Shown piece by piece: positions 34,840 through 43,739 of a DNA stretch of 64,000 nucleotides. Positions within the stretch are counted from its first letter, which is position 1. Each line of letters begins with the position of its first letter. The DNA is from Rothia sp. P100. Its GTDB lineage: Bacteria; Actinomycetota; Actinomycetes; Actinomycetales; Micrococcaceae. The stretch lies in contig NZ_JAMAYG010000004.1 of the NCBI RefSeq assembly GCF_023712425.1, positions 1-64,000 of the forward strand. Direction: 5' to 3'. Below the pieces are notes generated by a model. It worked only from the letters and a program-made list of their open reading frames with translations. It searched no databases and was not told the origin of the DNA. A program made the position numbers and the translations under genes.

Positions 34840-35724
34840 ATGACTCAAACAACCGTAGTAATGCTCAGCACCGAGCACCCTGCCGGTGCCCTCGTAGACG
34901 CCACCGCCCCTCTCATTCACATTGAAGACCAGGGCTTAACTCGCGGCGATGGTGTCTTCGAAACAATGCTGTCCGCCAACCGTAGCGTGCGAAAACTTGG
35001 TGCCCACCTAGCGCGGCTCACTGGTTCAGCTAGGCTCCTTGACTTACCCATGCCTACGGAAGAGAATCTGCGCACCGCCATCGATCTAGCCTTGAGCGCA
35101 GCTGAAGCTGGCCCGCAGACTGTGCTGGGTGAAGAGCATACCGTGAAAATCATTATCTCCCGCGGAACCATAGCGGGTGGCCCCCACTCATGGGTTACTG
35201 TTACCCCCAGCCCCGCCGGAATCCTCGCACAACGTGAACAGGGGGTGCGCGCCATGCTGCTACCCCGCGGCCATGACCCGGCAGAAGATTCCGCCTACCC
35301 GTGGCTACTAGCCGGTGCTAAGACTCTGTCTTACGCCGTCAACATGTCGGTGCTACGCTACGTGAAACAGCACGGGGCCGATGACGCCATTTGGGTGACC
35401 GAAGACCGCCGAATTCTCGAGGGTGCGACCTCGTCCGTCATCGTGGCTAAAACAGAGGGGGAGAAGAAGGTTCTCTACACCCCTGAACCCTCCCACGGCA
35501 TTCTGCCCGGCACCACCCAGGGCGTCATCTTTGAAGGTGCCCGCATAGCCGGGTGGGAGCTGGGCTACGGTCCGCTTTACCCCCATGACCTGCTTGAGGC
35601 GGACGCCGTGTGGCTGGCCTCGTCTGTGCGTTTGCTAGCCCCGGTAACCCATCTCAACGGCACACCTTTGGCTACCGATTCGCAGCTGACTGAAAAGTTC
35701 TTGGGCTACCTAGCGCGCAGCTAG
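34840..35724 (+). CDS. pabC: Class IV aminotransferase, probable 4-amino-4-deoxychorismate lyase
   Basis: 294-aa fold-type IV PLP enzyme. The N-terminal DQGLTRGDGVFETM motif, the PLP lysine in GAKTLSYAVNM and the LEGATSSVIV motif match aminodeoxychorismate lyase, which releases pyruvate to give p-aminobenzoate for folate. Branched-chain or D-amino-acid aminotransferase activity is the alternative within this fold, because the families are close. The start has weak AGG-type sequence upstream. It is convergent with the MFS gene, overlapping by 4 bases. Confidence 0.82.
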   Translation: MTQTTVVMLSTEHPAGALVDATAPLIHIEDQGLTRGDGVFETMLSANRSVRKLGAHLARLTGSARLLDLPMPTEENLRTAIDLALSAAEAGPQTVLGEEHTVKIIISRGTIAGGPHSWVTVTPSPAGILAQREQGVRAMLLPRGHDPAEDSAYPWLLAGAKTLSYAVNMSVLRYVKQHGADDAIWVTEDRRILEGATSSVIVAKTEGEKKVLYTPEPSHGILPGTTQGVIFEGARIAGWELGYGPLYPHDLLEADAVWLASSVRLLAPVTHLNGTPLATDSQLTEKFLGYLARS

Positions 35725-36950
35725 CGTGACGAGGTGGCGTAGTCGCTTTCTGCCTTGGGCGTGGTCAGGAGAGCGAGGGCTGCCAGCAGGGCAAAGCTGC
35801 TGATGGTTAGTGCTAAGGGCATGTAGGCGCCGCCTCCGCCGAGGGAAACCAGCGGGGAGGCGAGGCCGCCCATCACCGACTGGGTCAGGCCCAGCATGGC
35901 CGAAGCTGACCCTGCAATATGGCGGGCTTCGCCCAGGGCAAGGGAAGAAGCGTTACCAAAAATCATGCCTACCGAGCAGGTCAACGCGAAGAGCAGAACG
36001 AGGGTGGGTACTAATTGGGGTCCCATGATGAAGTGAATCAAAATCAGCAGGCTCACCGTGCCCAGTGAGCTGACACCGATAGTCAATAGCTTGCGCAGCG
36101 CCACCCTGCCGACCAGTGCCGTCATGACTGAAGAAGCCAGCACGATACCTACCGAGTTCACCCCAAAGACATAGGTGAACTGAGTTTCGCTGAGTCCCAG
36201 TACGTTTTGTAGCAGGTAGGGGGAACCTGAAACATAGCCAAAGAGGGCACCAAAGGCCAGCGCCATGGTCAGCATGAAACCCATGTAGCGGCGAATTTTC
36301 ACTACTTCAGCGATGCCTGCGTAGGCCGACAAGAGACTACCGGCGCGGCGCCGCTCTACCGGTAGAGATTCCTTGATGAAGATGGTCACCAGCACCATGG
36401 ACAGCGCAATCATAACTGTGATGACCTTAAAGACATCGCGCCAGTCACCGTGTGCCAGCACAATGCCGCCAATCAGGGGTGCGGCAACAGGGGCGATACC
36501 GTTAATCATCATCATGATGCCCATGAGGCGGGCAGTTTGCAGACCGCTGGTGGAGTCAGCCACCACTGCGCGCGCCAGTACCAGGCCGCTAGCCCCGGTG
36601 AAACCCATAATAAAACGGGCAACAATAAAGAACTCAACGGTGGGTGCAAAGACGCAGGCAAGGGTTGCAAGTGCGCAGAGAACGATGCCAACCAGAAGAG
36701 GTCGCCGGCGTCCTGTCTTGTCTGATAGCGGGCCGACGACGAACTGGCCTGCACCCATACCCAGCATGAAGGCAGTTAGCGTCAGCTGAGCCATGGAAGC
36801 AGTGGTGTTGAGGTCTGCGGAAATCGACGGGAGTGCCGCTAGATACATATCGATGGCTAGCGGCCCAACGGCGGTCAGGGACGCTAGTGTAAAAACAGCG
36901 ATTTTAGAAAGACCGGGTGGTGTTTGGTGGGAGGTGTGTGAAGATTCCAT
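35721..36950 (-). CDS. Bcr/CflA-type multidrug efflux MFS transporter
   Basis: 409-aa exporter with about 12 membrane segments. The N-terminal phrase GPLAIDMYLAALPSISADL, then GQFVVGPLSDKTGRRRPLL (motif A), fits the drug:H+ antiporter Bcr/CflA branch. ATG 36950 has an AAAGGG ribosome-binding site and is preferred over TTG 36971. The upstream gap to 37100 shows no clear element. The substrate is unknown. Confidence 0.87.
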   Translation of the reverse strand: MESSHTSHQTPPGLSKIAVFTLASLTAVGPLAIDMYLAALPSISADLNTTASMAQLTLTAFMLGMGAGQFVVGPLSDKTGRRRPLLVGIVLCALATLACVFAPTVEFFIVARFIMGFTGASGLVLARAVVADSTSGLQTARLMGIMMMINGIAPVAAPLIGGIVLAHGDWRDVFKVITVMIALSMVLVTIFIKESLPVERRRAGSLLSAYAGIAEVVKIRRYMGFMLTMALAFGALFGYVSGSPYLLQNVLGLSETQFTYVFGVNSVGIVLASSVMTALVGRVALRKLLTIGVSSLGTVSLLILIHFIMGPQLVPTLVLLFALTCSVGMIFGNASSLALGEARHIAGSASAMLGLTQSVMGGLASPLVSLGGGGAYMPLALTISSFALLAALALLTTPKAESDYATSSR

Positions 36951-37100
36951 GATGCCCTTTCGTGCCTGCAAAACTCCCTTATTCTACGGGGCGGGGCGAG
37001 GCCGTCGTAATAGGAAATTTAAAAGAAAAATGTGTTCTTGCAGACCAGCACCATGCCTTCTGGGAAGAAGGTGGGCAACTAGGTAGCGTGAAGATAGAAC

Positions 37101-37499
37101 CTATATGAGCGATTCAGCAAGCTGATTGACCCGGCTCTCAATATCATCCAGGATGAGGTTCATGCGCTCAGCTCCTTCAATGCCTTGATGGGATGGCTCT
37201 ATTGTGTCCCACCGCTCGATACGTACGCCGGCGGGAGCGTTAAGCTGAGCTTCTTTACCCACAACAACAATCGCTGTACAGTTTTCTAAACTTTGCGGGT
37301 CAATTGCTTTGGGGAACTCGCCGTGGGTTGAGTAGCCCCTTGCTTCTAGGGCCTGAACAGATTCGGTGTTGAGGGCTCTGCCTGGTTCGGTGCCGCCGGA
37401 AAGGACTTTTATGCGGTCTCCTGCAACCTTACGCATCACTGATGCAGCCATCTGCGATTTTCCGCCGTTCTTTACGCATACAAATAGCACTGTTTTCAT
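37101..37499 (-). CDS. Arsenate reductase-like low-molecular-weight phosphatase family protein
   Basis: 132-aa protein with an LMW-PTP/ArsC fold. The phosphate-loop reads C8-V-K-N-G-G-K14-S, so the loop Arg of tyrosine phosphatases is Lys, a form found in actinobacterial ArsC-like proteins that use mycothiol and mycoredoxin. It lies 35 bases after Acr3, in an arsenic operon, which supports arsenate reduction to arsenite. ATG 37499 has a good AAGGAG ribosome-binding site; the longer frame from 37565 overlaps Acr3. The reductant is inferred, not shown. Confidence 0.82.
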   Translation of the reverse strand: MKTVLFVCVKNGGKSQMAASVMRKVAGDRIKVLSGGTEPGRALNTESVQALEARGYSTHGEFPKAIDPQSLENCTAIVVVGKEAQLNAPAGVRIERWDTIEPSHQGIEGAERMNLILDDIESRVNQLAESLI

Positions 37500-37534
37500 G
37501 GGATTCTCCTTAAACGGAAAGGTGTAAATAATGA

Positions 37535-38614
37535 TTAATCTAGGAAGTACCTTTGGCGTGCCCACAGGGCCACATAGACTAGCGCTACGAGTACGGGCAC
37601 CTCAATTAGGGGGCCAACCACACCGGCAAGTGCCTGTCCGCTGGTTACACCAAAGGTACCAATAGCTACTGCGATGGCTAGCTCGAAATTATTGCCTGCT
37701 GCTGTAAAGGCTAGGGTGGTGGTTTTGGCGTACCCGAGGTTAAGAGTCTTGCCGATAATCATGCCTGCTGTGAAGATCACGAGGAAATAGACCAGCAAAG
37801 GCAGAGCAATACGAGCGACATCCCAGGGCCGTTCAAGAATGGTTTTCCCTTGTAGTGCGAAGAGCAGAGTAATAGTGAACAACAGCCCATTGAGTGCCCA
37901 GGGGCTAATTATGGGAAGGAATTTTTCCTCGTACCAGGTTCTGCCTCGTGCCCTTTCTCCCCAGACACGCGTTAGAAAACCTGCGAGTAAGGGTATACCA
38001 AGAAAAACTAAGACAGAGAGGGTGATAGTCCACAGTGAAAAGTGAGCGCTGGTCACGGGCAGGCCCAACCAGGCCGGCAGAATCTGTAGGTAGAACCATC
38101 CCATCAGGCTGAAGGCGAGTACCTGAAAAACAGAGTTGATAAGGACGAGGACGGCTGCTGACTCACGGTCGCCACAGGCTAGGTCATTCCAGATCATGAC
38201 CATGGCAATACAGCGAGCCAGACCAACGATGATAAGCCCCGTTCGGTATTCCGGGAGGTCGGGCAAAAAAACCCAGGCTAGTGTAAACATAAAAGCCGGA
38301 GCCAGCAACCAGTTAATGACGAGGCTGGTGATGAGTAATTTTTTGTCGGTCAGTACTGAGCTGGTCTGGTTGTATCGCACTTTTGCGAGCACGGGGTACA
38401 TCATCACCAGCAGACCAACTGCAATTGGTAGTGAAACCTGGCCAATTTTTAGTGCTTCCAGACTTTCGTTCAGGTGGGGGACCGTTTTGCCAAGAACCAA
38501 TCCCAGCCCCATGGCTCCCATAATCCAGAGGGGTAGAAACCTGTCTAATGTTGAGAGCTTTGCTATGACAGGTTGCTCAGGTGGTGCGGTAGACGGGAGA
38601 TCTTTAGAGGGCAT
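37535..38614 (-). CDS. acr3: Acr3 family arsenite efflux permease
   Basis: 359-aa membrane protein with ten membrane segments, exporting arsenite. It shows the Acr3 features PVLAKVRYNQ, ARCIAMVMIWNDLACGD (with the conserved Cys) and TTTLAFTAAGNNFELAIAVA. The start is ATG 38614 with GGAG upstream; the longer frame to 38740 runs through the operator region and is rejected. It is divergent from the ArsR gene and co-transcribed with the ArsC-like gene. Confidence 0.94.
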   Translation of the reverse strand: MPSKDLPSTAPPEQPVIAKLSTLDRFLPLWIMGAMGLGLVLGKTVPHLNESLEALKIGQVSLPIAVGLLVMMYPVLAKVRYNQTSSVLTDKKLLITSLVINWLLAPAFMFTLAWVFLPDLPEYRTGLIIVGLARCIAMVMIWNDLACGDRESAAVLVLINSVFQVLAFSLMGWFYLQILPAWLGLPVTSAHFSLWTITLSVLVFLGIPLLAGFLTRVWGERARGRTWYEEKFLPIISPWALNGLLFTITLLFALQGKTILERPWDVARIALPLLVYFLVIFTAGMIIGKTLNLGYAKTTTLAFTAAGNNFELAIAVAIGTFGVTSGQALAGVVGPLIEVPVLVALVYVALWARQRYFLD

Positions 38615-38651
38615 TGAAACTCCGTAGTGGATTGAGGATGTAAACATCCAT

Positions 38652-38693
38652 ATATCGATATGTATCAATATAAGAATGGTATCTATATTGATA
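38652..38693. promoter_or_regulatory. ArsR operator region between acr3 and arsR
   Basis: TATCAATATA (38663-38672) and TATATTGATA (38684-38693) form a perfect 10-bp inverted repeat. ATATCGATAT (38652-38661) is a second palindrome beside it. AT-rich palindromes of this type in a divergent promoter are typical ArsR targets. Confidence 0.75.
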
Positions 38694-38720
38694 GTTGTCA
38701 ATATATGAAAGAATGGGCTT

Positions 38721-39074
38721 ATGGAAAAATCACCAGTCACTGTGCCCGCGGAGGCTTGTGTGTCTGCCGGGCGCAGAGCTCTGCCGAATCAAGTAGCCCA
38801 AGAGCAGGCTAAACTTCTTAAAGCGTTGGCTGACCCCAACCGACTCCTGCTCTTATCCTTGATACCCCCGCCACCTCAGACAATCTGTGTCTGTGACCTG
38901 ACGGGCGCACTTGAACTTAGCCAACCGACAGTTTCGCACCATCTCAAAGTACTGTCCGACAATGGATTCATTAGCCGACAGAAGAAAGGAACCTGGGTGC
39001 ACTATTCATTGGTGGAAGAAAGGCTGAAGAAGACCTCCGTACAGTTATCTAAACTCGCTGAGGGTACTAGTTAA
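38721..39074 (+). CDS. arsR: ArsR family arsenic-responsive repressor
   Basis: 117-aa winged-helix repressor. The metalloid-binding motif is ICVCDLT (about residues 54-60), with further Cys near the N-terminus (EACVSAG). The recognition helix is [12 protein letters not shown]. It should repress acr3-arsC and itself and release on arsenite. It is divergent from acr3. The 3' end overlaps the convergent gene by 4 bases. Confidence 0.92.
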   Translation: MEKSPVTVPAEACVSAGRRALPNQVAQEQAKLLKALADPNRLLLLSLIPPPPQTICVCDLTGALELSQPTVSHHLKVLSDNGFISRQKKGTWVHYSLVEERLKKTSVQLSKLAEGTS

Positions 39075-39661
39075 ACGGAAGTAGATGCTGATGGCGTTTG
39101 ATAAAGGTGTGCTGGAGTGGCATAAACCTGCGCGTTAGCGGTGATGATAGCGTCCTCCTGAGCGGCCCACATATCCCAGTAAGGACGGTAGGTTTCCCCG
39201 TCCCGTCTCAGCGCCCGCTGCTGGCGCTCGCTATCAGAGAGCTCGACCCAGATACCTAAATGGTGGGCACCGCAGAGGGCGCCAACCCCCTCAACCAGCA
39301 GGACGCCGCAATCAGCCTGGGTAGTAGCAGTGAAAGGGTGCGGGCCGGTTGGTTTACCGGCCGCCCAATCCCAGCCGTACCAGGGGCCAGGAGTCTGCCC
39401 TGCAACTATTTCAGCGCTGAGAGCCTGCCAACGGCTAACAGCTGGAGCAAGACCTTCCCAACCCTGGTAGGTGTCATCCAACCGGAAAACCCCTACCGGC
39501 AACCGCTGTGAGAGTAATGCGGATAACTGGGAGGTCAAACTGGTTTTACCAGCTCCGCTGCGTCCATCAAGGGCAACAACTAAGGGGGCCTGCCCTTGGT
39601 GGTGTTCTACTGCCTCGGTGATGAAGGCCGCCAGTTCTTGGGGATTGCTAAATTCAGCCAC
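39071..39661 (-). CDS. Uridine-kinase-like P-loop protein
   Basis: 196-aa protein with Walker [14 protein letters not shown] (about 30-42) and the LDDTYQGW region that in uridine/nucleoside kinases binds substrate and Mg2+. The C-terminal [19 protein letters not shown] resembles family members in actinobacteria. The phosphorylated substrate is unknown. It lies convergent to arsR with 4-base overlap. The start is ATG 39661. Confidence 0.78.
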   Translation of the reverse strand: MAEFSNPQELAAFITEAVEHHQGQAPLVVALDGRSGAGKTSLTSQLSALLSQRLPVGVFRLDDTYQGWEGLAPAVSRWQALSAEIVAGQTPGPWYGWDWAAGKPTGPHPFTATTQADCGVLLVEGVGALCGAHHLGIWVELSDSERQQRALRRDGETYRPYWDMWAAQEDAIITANAQVYATPAHLYQTPSASTSV

Positions 39662-39788
39662 GATGATGCTCTTCTCATTGTCCGTGATTGACCTCAGATG
39701 AACTTACCGCGCCACTACCCCAAAAGAAAGCCACTTGCAGGGCCTGCCGCTCTATAGTTGAACCAAAACTACCAACCCTCGACCAAAG

Positions 39789-42446
39789 ATGCCCGCAATG
39801 AACGAAGAGCTAACCCGTCAAGGCGAGCGACTGCTCGCTGCTGCTGAGAAGAGCCGCCGCGTGCTTGAACTGCTCAGCCGCCCCGCCGCACTGGGCTTCA
39901 ACCTACCTGTTAGTTACACTGGGTCCCTCTACCGTTTTGCCCCCTTGGCCCCAGCTCACCTGGTGGGGGCAAGCGAATGGTTAGCTCTGACCTGGTGGAA
40001 GCAGCGCTCACCGGCTGACTTCGATGCCCTGCGCAATGTCAGTCAGGCAGATGCCCAGGTGCCTGCCATGATTCAAGCCATCCGTGACGGCCAAGGTGGC
40101 ATGCTGACCCGCTTCTTCGGTGGCGCTAAAAAGCAGGCAGCAGAAGCAGCCTCTGCTGAGTTAGCTAGCCGGCTAGTGGCGGTGGATGCCGACTTAGGGC
40201 GGGTCCGCGCTCTGTTAGCAGAAGCAGATGCTGGCGTCCCCTCTATGCCCCAAGCTTTTGAAACCAACGCCCTGGGCTTGCAGGACGCCGCGGCGGTAGC
40301 CCTGACACGCTTTGCCGGCGAACGCTGGGAGCAAGTGACCTGGGAGAAGTTGCCCGCAGCCCAGGTGGCTGCCTACCAGCAGGTGCTCGGTGCCCTCAAC
40401 ACTCCAGAACGTGCCCAACTCATGAGCGGTATGAGCGCTGACATGGAGGCGCTGAAAACCGAACGTGCCCGCCTCACCCTGCGCGATATCCCCGTTGATA
40501 AACTGCGGGAGCTCACCAGCGGAACCGTACGCACCGCCCCGCTGGTGGACGCCGGAATCGGCACCGTTGACCGGGTGCTGGACCACACTCCACAGGATCT
40601 CACCCGCTTCCCGGGTATTGGCGAAACCACCGCCGCCCAGCTACACGCCGCCGCCCAGCGCCTGTTAGCAGAAGCAGCAGGGCAGGAAAAGGAAACCCTG
40701 GGCGAATACCGCACCCCGGCAGCTGAACGCATGCTCATCGGCGTAGACCGCCTCCAAGTGATTGACGCTGCCATCCCGCAAGCAGAACTGCGTGAACGAC
40801 TTACTGGTTACGCCCCGCTACTCAACCAGGGCACCCCCATCGGTGACTTCTACGTGGCATTAGGGGAGGACCGCACAGACTACGACCAGCTGCTCGAAGA
40901 CCTCACCTGGTGCCAGGCCAACGGGAACATCAGCGTCCCCCCAGCCACCTGGCTCACCGCAGACGAAGCCTGGCAACGCTACCTGGCTGACCCCTCCACC
41001 TACCAGGCACTGCTGGCACACTATCTGGGCAACGAAAACCATGGCGATGATTACCTGCCCGCCGAAATCAACGAGCGAATCCGCAAGTACCCCATCAACC
41101 TTGAGGGCCTGGCAGCCACACTGCGCGGCTATCAAAACTACGGCGCCAAGTTCATGTTGGCGCAGAAGAAGGTCATTTTGGGCGATGAGATGGGCTTGGG
41201 CAAAACCATGCAGTCCATCGCCGCCCTCACCCACCTGCACCACCAGGGAAAAACCCACTTTGTGGTGATCTGTCCCGCCTCTGTGGTCATTAACTGGGCA
41301 CGCGAACTGCAAAAATTCTCCCAGCTCACTCCCTACACCGCCCACGGTGACGCCCGTGAAAGCCAGGTAGCTGAGTGGAAGAAGACCGGCGGCGTCCTCA
41401 TTGCCACCTACGACGGGGCGCGCCTCTACGCCGATGACAGCTGGCCCATCGACGCCCTCATCGCCGATGAAGCGCACCTGATCAAGAACCCCGGCGCCCA
41501 GCGCTCGCAGGCAGTTGCCGCTCTAGTGCGCCGCGCTGAATACGCCGTCCTACTTTCAGGCACCCCCATGGAAAACCGGGTCGGTGAGTTCGTTACCCTG
41601 GTGGACTACCTGCAACCGGCCCTGGTAGCTGAGAGCGGTATGGAGACCCTGCTGGCCAGCGAATTTCGCACCCGCATCGCTCCTGCCTACCTACGCCGCA
41701 ATCAAAAGGACGTGCTCTCAGAACTGCCCGATATGACAGAGCACCGTGACTGGGTGGAACTGACGGGCCTGGACACCGAGGCATACCGCGGTGCCGTTGC
41801 CGAGGGCAACTTCGCCCTCATGCGCAGGGTCGCATGGGTTGCCGAAGACTCTGCCAAACTCACCAGACTGCTTGAACTGGTCGATGAAGCCGAGGCTGCT
41901 GGGCGTAAGGTTCTGGTTTTCTCCTTCTTCCTCAGCGTCCTAGAGCGTCTGCAGAAAGCCTTAGGGGAGCGCAGCATCGGCCTTATTACCGGTAGCGTTG
42001 AACCGGCAGAACGGCAGGGAATCGTCGATCAACTAGGCGAGGCTGCACCCGGCTCCGTTCTGCTGGCTCAGATTACTGCCGCCGGTGCTGGGCTGAATAT
42101 TCAGAGCGCCTCTGTAGTTATTCTCTGTGAACCCCAGTTCAAGCCCACCATCGAATCCCAGGCGATTGCTCGAGCCCACCGCATGGGGCAGCTGCACACG
42201 GTGGACGTTTTTCGTCTGCTGGGCGTCGATACCGTGGACGAGCGCATGCTAGAAATCTTGGGCCGCAAGTCTCAGCTCTTTGACGAATACGCCCGCATCT
42301 CTGCCGCCAAAGAATCTGCCTCAGAATCAGTGGATATTTCGGACGCTAAGCTAGCTACCCAAATTATTGCCGACGAGCGCCGCCGCCTAGGTTTAGACCT
42401 TGAAGCCACTGTTCAGGACGTCCAAGGGACTGACGAGACTGCTTAG
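39789..42446 (+). CDS. SNF2-family DEAD/H helicase-like ATPase, stand-alone
   Basis: 885-aa protein. The C-half is a full SNF2 ATPase: motif I GDEMGLGKTMQ, motif II DEAH within IADEAHLIKNP, motif III LSGTPMEN, and motif VI ARAHRMGQ. The N-half (about 1-430) lacks Zn-finger or SWIM motifs but contains a helix-hairpin-helix-like segment FPGIGETTAAQL (about 275-286), which may bind DNA. No methylase, nuclease or DISARM-type partner is nearby, so it appears to be a solitary translocase. ATG 39789 has no strong ribosome-binding site; ATG 39798 is possible. Confidence 0.87.
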   Translation: MPAMNEELTRQGERLLAAAEKSRRVLELLSRPAALGFNLPVSYTGSLYRFAPLAPAHLVGASEWLALTWWKQRSPADFDALRNVSQADAQVPAMIQAIRDGQGGMLTRFFGGAKKQAAEAASAELASRLVAVDADLGRVRALLAEADAGVPSMPQAFETNALGLQDAAAVALTRFAGERWEQVTWEKLPAAQVAAYQQVLGALNTPERAQLMSGMSADMEALKTERARLTLRDIPVDKLRELTSGTVRTAPLVDAGIGTVDRVLDHTPQDLTRFPGIGETTAAQLHAAAQRLLAEAAGQEKETLGEYRTPAAERMLIGVDRLQVIDAAIPQAELRERLTGYAPLLNQGTPIGDFYVALGEDRTDYDQLLEDLTWCQANGNISVPPATWLTADEAWQRYLADPSTYQALLAHYLGNENHGDDYLPAEINERIRKYPINLEGLAATLRGYQNYGAKFMLAQKKVILGDEMGLGKTMQSIAALTHLHHQGKTHFVVICPASVVINWARELQKFSQLTPYTAHGDARESQVAEWKKTGGVLIATYDGARLYADDSWPIDALIADEAHLIKNPGAQRSQAVAALVRRAEYAVLLSGTPMENRVGEFVTLVDYLQPALVAESGMETLLASEFRTRIAPAYLRRNQKDVLSELPDMTEHRDWVELTGLDTEAYRGAVAEGNFALMRRVAWVAEDSAKLTRLLELVDEAEAAGRKVLVFSFFLSVLERLQKALGERSIGLITGSVEPAERQGIVDQLGEAAPGSVLLAQITAAGAGLNIQSASVVILCEPQFKPTIESQAIARAHRMGQLHTVDVFRLLGVDTVDERMLEILGRKSQLFDEYARISAAKESASESVDISDAKLATQIIADERRRLGLDLEATVQDVQGTDETA

Positions 42447-42451
42447 ACCGT

Positions 42452-42484
42452 GGTGAGCTCCAGGTGAGATGGGCGGAGCTCACC
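42452..42484. terminator. Hairpin between convergent SNF2 and phosphatase genes
   Basis: GGTGAGCTCC (42452-42461) pairs perfectly with GGAGCTCACC (42475-42484). It lies between two converging genes and probably ends transcription from one or both, although the T-run is poor. Confidence 0.6.
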
Positions 42485-42501
42485 GCAGAAGAAAGCAGCC
42501 A

Positions 42502-42999
42502 TTACTGGCTTTCTAGTGCTTCTTCAACGTAGGCCAGGACGCCGGGCACCGCTGCGCGAATCATCTCAAATGTTTCGTAGAAATCCTCTTGGTTTCCGTA
42601 CCAAGGATCATAAATGCCTAGGTCTTCTAACGGTTGATGCGCTACAGCGGGGTCAAACTCTCGCATGAGCCGAACCTTTGCCGCCGCTGCATCATTCGGT
42701 GCCAGCCGTTTGAGGGCTTGGTGGTGGTTAGTGTCCATCGCAAGAATGAGGTCAAAGCGGTCAAAATCTTGGCTATTAAATTGCTGGGCGCGGTGAGTTG
42801 TGGTGTCGATACCTAGCTCATCCAGCACCTTTTGAGCGCGGCGATCTATGGGGTTTCCTCGCTCTTCGTTGGAGATGCCACTTGAGGCTACTTGGAGGGG
42901 TAGATCGGCGCGTGCGGCGGCGTCCTTGAGGAGGAACTCACCGGTGGGTGAGCGGCAAATATTGCCGGTGCAGACTGTCATGACTTTATACATATCCAT
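42502..42999 (-). CDS. Low-molecular-weight protein tyrosine phosphatase
   Basis: 165-aa cytoplasmic LMW-PTP. The catalytic loop is C10-TGNICRS, with Arg16, and the general-acid Asp is in DPWYGNQEDF. All key residues are intact, in contrast to the ArsC-like protein at 37101. Such enzymes often act on polymer-export tyrosine kinases, but none is visible here. ATG 42999 or ATG 42993 can be the start. Confidence 0.92.
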   Translation of the reverse strand: MDMYKVMTVCTGNICRSPTGEFLLKDAAARADLPLQVASSGISNEERGNPIDRRAQKVLDELGIDTTTHRAQQFNSQDFDRFDLILAMDTNHHQALKRLAPNDAAAAKVRLMREFDPAVAHQPLEDLGIYDPWYGNQEDFYETFEMIRAAVPGVLAYVEEALESQ

Positions 43000-43083
43000 A
43001 TTTTTTCATGCGGAGTATGAGCTTGTATATCGTGCACAAAAACCTTAGAAACTTGTGTGTAAAAGTATCTGCTCGGACGGAAA

Positions 43084-43107
43084 ACTATACCCAAACTGTG
43101 TATAGTC
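43084..43107. promoter_or_regulatory. Inverted repeat over a possible promoter
   Basis: ACTATAC and GTATAGT are perfect 7-bp arms separated by 9 bases. The right arm includes TATAGT (43101-43106), a good -10 element, so this may be an operator that controls the RNA just downstream. No clear -35 is seen. Confidence 0.5.
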
Positions 43108-43111
43108 TTAC

Positions 43112-43251
43112 AAGTACACACACTTGATGGTGTTCAGGCGGTCACGCCGGTTCATACAGCAGTGAACTAGAGGAACACCATACACTCAGTTTCTTGAGTT
43201 TCTTTCGAGATGACAAAAGCCCCGCGCCCCACACAGGTGCGGGGCTTTTGC
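43112..43251 (+). ncRNA. Candidate structured RNA with three-way junction and terminator
   Basis: ATGGTGTTC (43127-43135) pairs perfectly with GAACACCAT (43173-43181) and encloses two hairpins: GGCG-GTCA-CGCC (43137-43148) and GTTCA-TGAAC (43150-43167). A third hairpin ACTCA/TGAGT follows (43184-43199), then the terminator. No known RNA family was recognised. It could be a free small RNA or a cis-regulatory leader for the gene at 43359. The 5' end is assumed from the -10 at 43101. The rest of 43000-43358 is otherwise empty. Confidence 0.5.
43215..43251 (+). terminator. Terminator of the candidate RNA
   Basis: AAAAGCCCCGC (43215-43225) pairs with GCGGGGCTTTT (43239-43249) around a 13-base loop. 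The symmetric A and T tracts allow it to work on either strand. Confidence 0.88.
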
Positions 43252-43358
43252 GTTTTCCGGACGCCGGGGTGGCCGAACCCTGGTTTCGTGCAAATGCTGC
43301 GGTAGGCAGATATGCTGCATAAAATGGCACTGACAATGATGTCTCACCGAAACTAGAT

Positions 43359-43739
43359 ATGACGACAGAACCTCACGAGACCCCAGCCCTCAAGCGAAAA
43401 GCGGGTAACTATATAGCTCTGCTCGGTTTACCAGTTTTATTTGTTCTCATGCCGTGGGTGCTAGCTGTGGCGCTGCCTCATCGCGTTGTTCCAGCCGTTC
43501 TGGTGGTTACGCCCCTAGCCTTGGTGGTTCTGAGCGTCTACGAAGCGATAACCTACCGACCCAGCATCATCTTTGGCCTGGTAGCTGGGGCATCAATGTG
43601 GTGGGCAAGTAGGCTGTTTTACCCGGACGGAGCGAGCTGGTATGTGCCGATTGTTCTGTTGATTGTGATTGGGGCTTCTCTGCCCTGGGGTAAGAAATTC
43701 GTTACCGAGTGGAGTAAATCCGCAGAGGACGAGAGCTAA
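43359..43739 (+). CDS. Hypothetical membrane protein
   Basis: 126-aa protein with about four membrane segments (near 20-38, 42-60, 65-83 and 90-108) and a short polar tail. I do not recognise the family. The start is ATG 43359. Its stop overlaps the next start (TAATG), so it is coupled to the following unknown gene. A terminated structured RNA lies just upstream. Confidence 0.7.
   Translation: MTTEPHETPALKRKAGNYIALLGLPVLFVLMPWVLAVALPHRVVPAVLVVTPLALVVLSVYEAITYRPSIIFGLVAGASMWWASRLFYPDGASWYVPIVLLIVIGASLPWGKKFVTEWSKSAEDES

Noticed and set aside
37535-38740. Long start of acr3 at 38740
   Set aside because: The extra 42 codons run through the divergent operator and arsR start; ATG 38614 has a ribosome-binding site and suits the family.
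39789-42999. SNF2 helicase as part of a defence system such as DISARM
   Set aside because: No methyltransferase, DUF1998, nuclease or phospholipase partner is near; the neighbours are a kinase-like protein and a phosphatase.
43112-43251. Structured RNA as tmRNA, SRP RNA, 6S or 6C RNA
   Set aside because: It lacks the tag frame, the SRP core motif, the long open bubble of 6S and the C-rich loops of 6C RNA.
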